Below are positions 3,773-5,334 of a stretch of 5,334 nt of DNA, piece by piece (the first letter of the stretch is position 1; each line of letters starts with the position of its first letter). The position numbers and the translations under genes were made by a program. Origin of the DNA: Roseiflexaceae bacterium (GTDB taxonomy: Bacteria; Chloroflexota; Chloroflexia; Chloroflexales; Roseiflexaceae). The notes beneath the pieces are model-generated. The model had not been told where the DNA came from. It saw only the letters and a program-made list of their open reading frames with translations, and searched no databases. The stretch covers positions 1-5,334 of the forward strand of contig CANHPK010000149.1 in the NCBI GenBank assembly GCA_947462525.1, written 5' to 3'.

Positions 3773-5334
3773 GTGCTACGAGAATTTCGTACCGGGAATG
3801 AATATCCATACAACCGCACAACACCGGTGAAGTGGGTGATTTCGCATGTTATGCGTTACCCACTCCTTCCGATAGGATTCGTTATTTTGGCAATTGTGGC
3901 CATTAGCGGGTTCACCTATACCTCCATTCAAATCCAAGAAGCATTCGACATCATCAAAGAACGCAAGCCAATCGAACAGTTGGTCGCTGTTTCGATTGCG
4001 ATTTTTGTGGTGCGGACTGCGTTCGCCGTCATCGACATGATCAATACGGTCATCCGCGAATTTCTGGCGTCTCGGATGGAGCGTGATGCACGTGAAGAGT
4101 TGTACATCAGTCTGCTGAGCAAAAGTCAGACTTTTCACAACCGTCAACGTGTCGGTGATTTGATGGCAGCTGCGACCGGCGATGTATCGCAACTCAACAT
4201 GATGATTTCGCCGGGATTGAGCCTCATCATCGAGGCTACCACGCAGCTGATTACCCCCATCATAGCCATTGCTGCCGTCGATGTTCGGCTGTTACCCGTT
4301 CCGATCCTGTTTGTGGTGAGTCTGGTCTGGGGATTGCAACGCTACAATCAGCAACTCGGCCCCGTGGCAGGGATGATGCGTGGTCAATATGGTGCGGTGA
4401 GTGCTACATTGTCCGAAGCTATCCAGGGTATCGAAGTCGTCAAGGCAACCGCACGAGAAAAATTCGAAGCAGATAAATTTCGATCAGTGATTGGTCGCTA
4501 TCGTGATTTGTTCATCCAAGAGGGTGAAATCAAAGCGCGCTATATCCCGTTCTTGTTTTATGGGTTGTTGACTGGGTTGGGGTTTGGGCATGCGATGTGG
4601 CTCGAGAGTACCGGTGCTATAACCACCGGACAAGTCGTTGCATACATGACATTGATTTCCCTCTTTCAATTCCCCACGTTTATCTCGTTGTTCATGTTCG
4701 CGTTGGTACAGTTCGGTCTCGCTGGTGCACAGCGTATTCTGACGATTATCAACACCGAGACCGAGATGGACGAGAACCCCAATGGTGAATCGCACGTCGT
4801 CAGTGGCGAGCTCGAGTTCAAGCATGTTGCGTTTGGGTATGGCGACTCCAACATTTTGACCGACATCAGCTTCACCGCCAAGCCGGGTGAGACCATAGCT
4901 ATCGTCGGTCAGACAGGGTCGGGCAAAACCACGTTGACACGTCTGGTGAACCGTACCTACGATTCGACCGAGGGTGTGGTCACCATCGACGGGGTCGATG
5001 TGCGATTGTGGAACCTCGATTCTCTGCGGTCGCAGATTTCGATGATCGAGCAAGACATCTTTTTGTTTTCCAAAACCATCGCCGAGAACATTGCGTTCGG
5101 CGCGCGTGCCGATGTACCGCGTGAACGTATCGAATGGGCTGCCCAACAGGCACAGGCGCATGACTTCATTTCGAGCTTCCCCGAGGGATACGACACGGTG
5201 GTTGGTGAGCGTGGTGTCACGCTTTCGGGCGGTCAGCGGCAGCGCATCGCCATTGCTCGTGCCTTCTTGACGAACCCACGCATCTTGATCCTCGACGACT
5301 CGACGAGTGCTATCGACAGTGCCACCGAAGATCA
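3773..5334 (+). CDS. ABC exporter half-transporter (TMD-NBD fusion), degenerate Walker B type; 3' end outside window
   Basis: Fused membrane/ATPase subunit of an MDR-like ABC exporter, moving an unknown substrate out of the cell or between membrane leaflets. The frame is open from GTG 3773 to the window edge (520 residues); a family member is usually about 570-620, so only the last part is missing. The N-terminal membrane domain has about six helices (near 29-51, 68-90, 146-169, 171-189, 257-278 and 288-318). The ATPase domain from about 345 shows an aromatic A-loop (Tyr356), Walker A GQTGSGKTT (379-387, Lys385), Q-loop Gln427, signature LSGGQRQR (484-491) and Walker B ILILDDSTSAID (504-515). 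The usual catalytic Glu after the Walker B Asp is Asp509. This substitution is typical of one subunit of heterodimeric exporters (TM287, YheI, LmrC type), so a canonical partner is expected, probably just downstream. The H-loop lies outside the window. Substrate unknown. Confidence 0.94.
   Translation, partial: MLREFRTGNEYPYNRTTPVKWVISHVMRYPLLPIGFVILAIVAISGFTYTSIQIQEAFDIIKERKPIEQLVAVSIAIFVVRTAFAVIDMINTVIREFLASRMERDAREELYISLLSKSQTFHNRQRVGDLMAAATGDVSQLNMMISPGLSLIIEATTQLITPIIAIAAVDVRLLPVPILFVVSLVWGLQRYNQQLGPVAGMMRGQYGAVSATLSEAIQGIEVVKATAREKFEADKFRSVIGRYRDLFIQEGEIKARYIPFLFYGLLTGLGFGHAMWLESTGAITTGQVVAYMTLISLFQFPTFISLFMFALVQFGLAGAQRILTIINTETEMDENPNGESHVVSGELEFKHVAFGYGDSNILTDISFTAKPGETIAIVGQTGSGKTTLTRLVNRTYDSTEGVVTIDGVDVRLWNLDSLRSQISMIEQDIFLFSKTIAENIAFGARADVPRERIEWAAQQAQAHDFISSFPEGYDTVVGERGVTLSGGQRQRIAIARAFLTNPRILILDDSTSAIDSATED

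Noticed and set aside
3486..3830. Open frame of 114 codons after nudC, and an 82-codon frame on the opposite strand (3507-3755)
   Set aside because: No ribosome site, no recognisable motif, and the translation runs through the hairpins, promoter and the start of the ABC gene.
1..5334. CRISPR array, tRNA or rRNA gene, insertion sequence, phage or toxin-antitoxin genes
   Set aside because: Looked for on both strands; no regularly spaced repeats, transposase motifs, tRNA-like cloverleaf or other such signals were seen.

Overview
This is an ordinary-looking bacterial chromosomal segment with all genes on the + strand. It runs from the end of an aa3/caa3-type cytochrome c oxidase operon, through an oxidase assembly gene paired with a NudC-type NADH diphosphatase, into an ABC exporter gene that continues past the right edge. 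Gene order, moderate GC, Shine-Dalgarno sites of the GAGGAGGA/AAGGAG type and overall protein character suggest an aerobic bacterium, plausibly of the Chloroflexota. That taxonomic guess rests on general resemblance and is not established by any marker in the window.

Positions 1-1732 hold the 3' end of ctaD (subunit I), then ctaE (subunit III) and ctaF (small subunit IV), closely spaced and ending at a strong intrinsic terminator (1744-1777). The CtaD tail carries two extra membrane helices, and CtaE has only five. This is the arrangement known from Bacillus/Thermus-type caa3 oxidases, where the first two helices of subunit III are fused to subunit I. A perfect 12-bp hairpin sits between ctaD and ctaE.

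Positions 1830-3485 hold ctaG, an assembly factor for the oxidase, and a full-length nudC-like gene 18 nt behind it, probably one transcript. The NudC-like protein has an intact Zn ribbon and Nudix box but a changed family signature (SQCWPFPHQ where SQPWPFPxS is usual).

Positions 3486-3772 contain no convincing gene. They hold several hairpins, two extended -10 promoter-like sites and a strong stem with a CUUG tetraloop. The second promoter and an AAGGAG ribosome site lead to a GTG-started ABC exporter subunit (3773 to the window edge). Its Walker B motif ends in DD rather than DE, as in the degenerate half of heterodimeric ABC exporters, which predicts a partner subunit nearby. I saw no tRNA, rRNA, CRISPR array, insertion sequence or other mobile element, and no clear evidence of a wholly new system. 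The best leads are the structured intergenic region, the NudC signature change and the inter-subunit hairpin.
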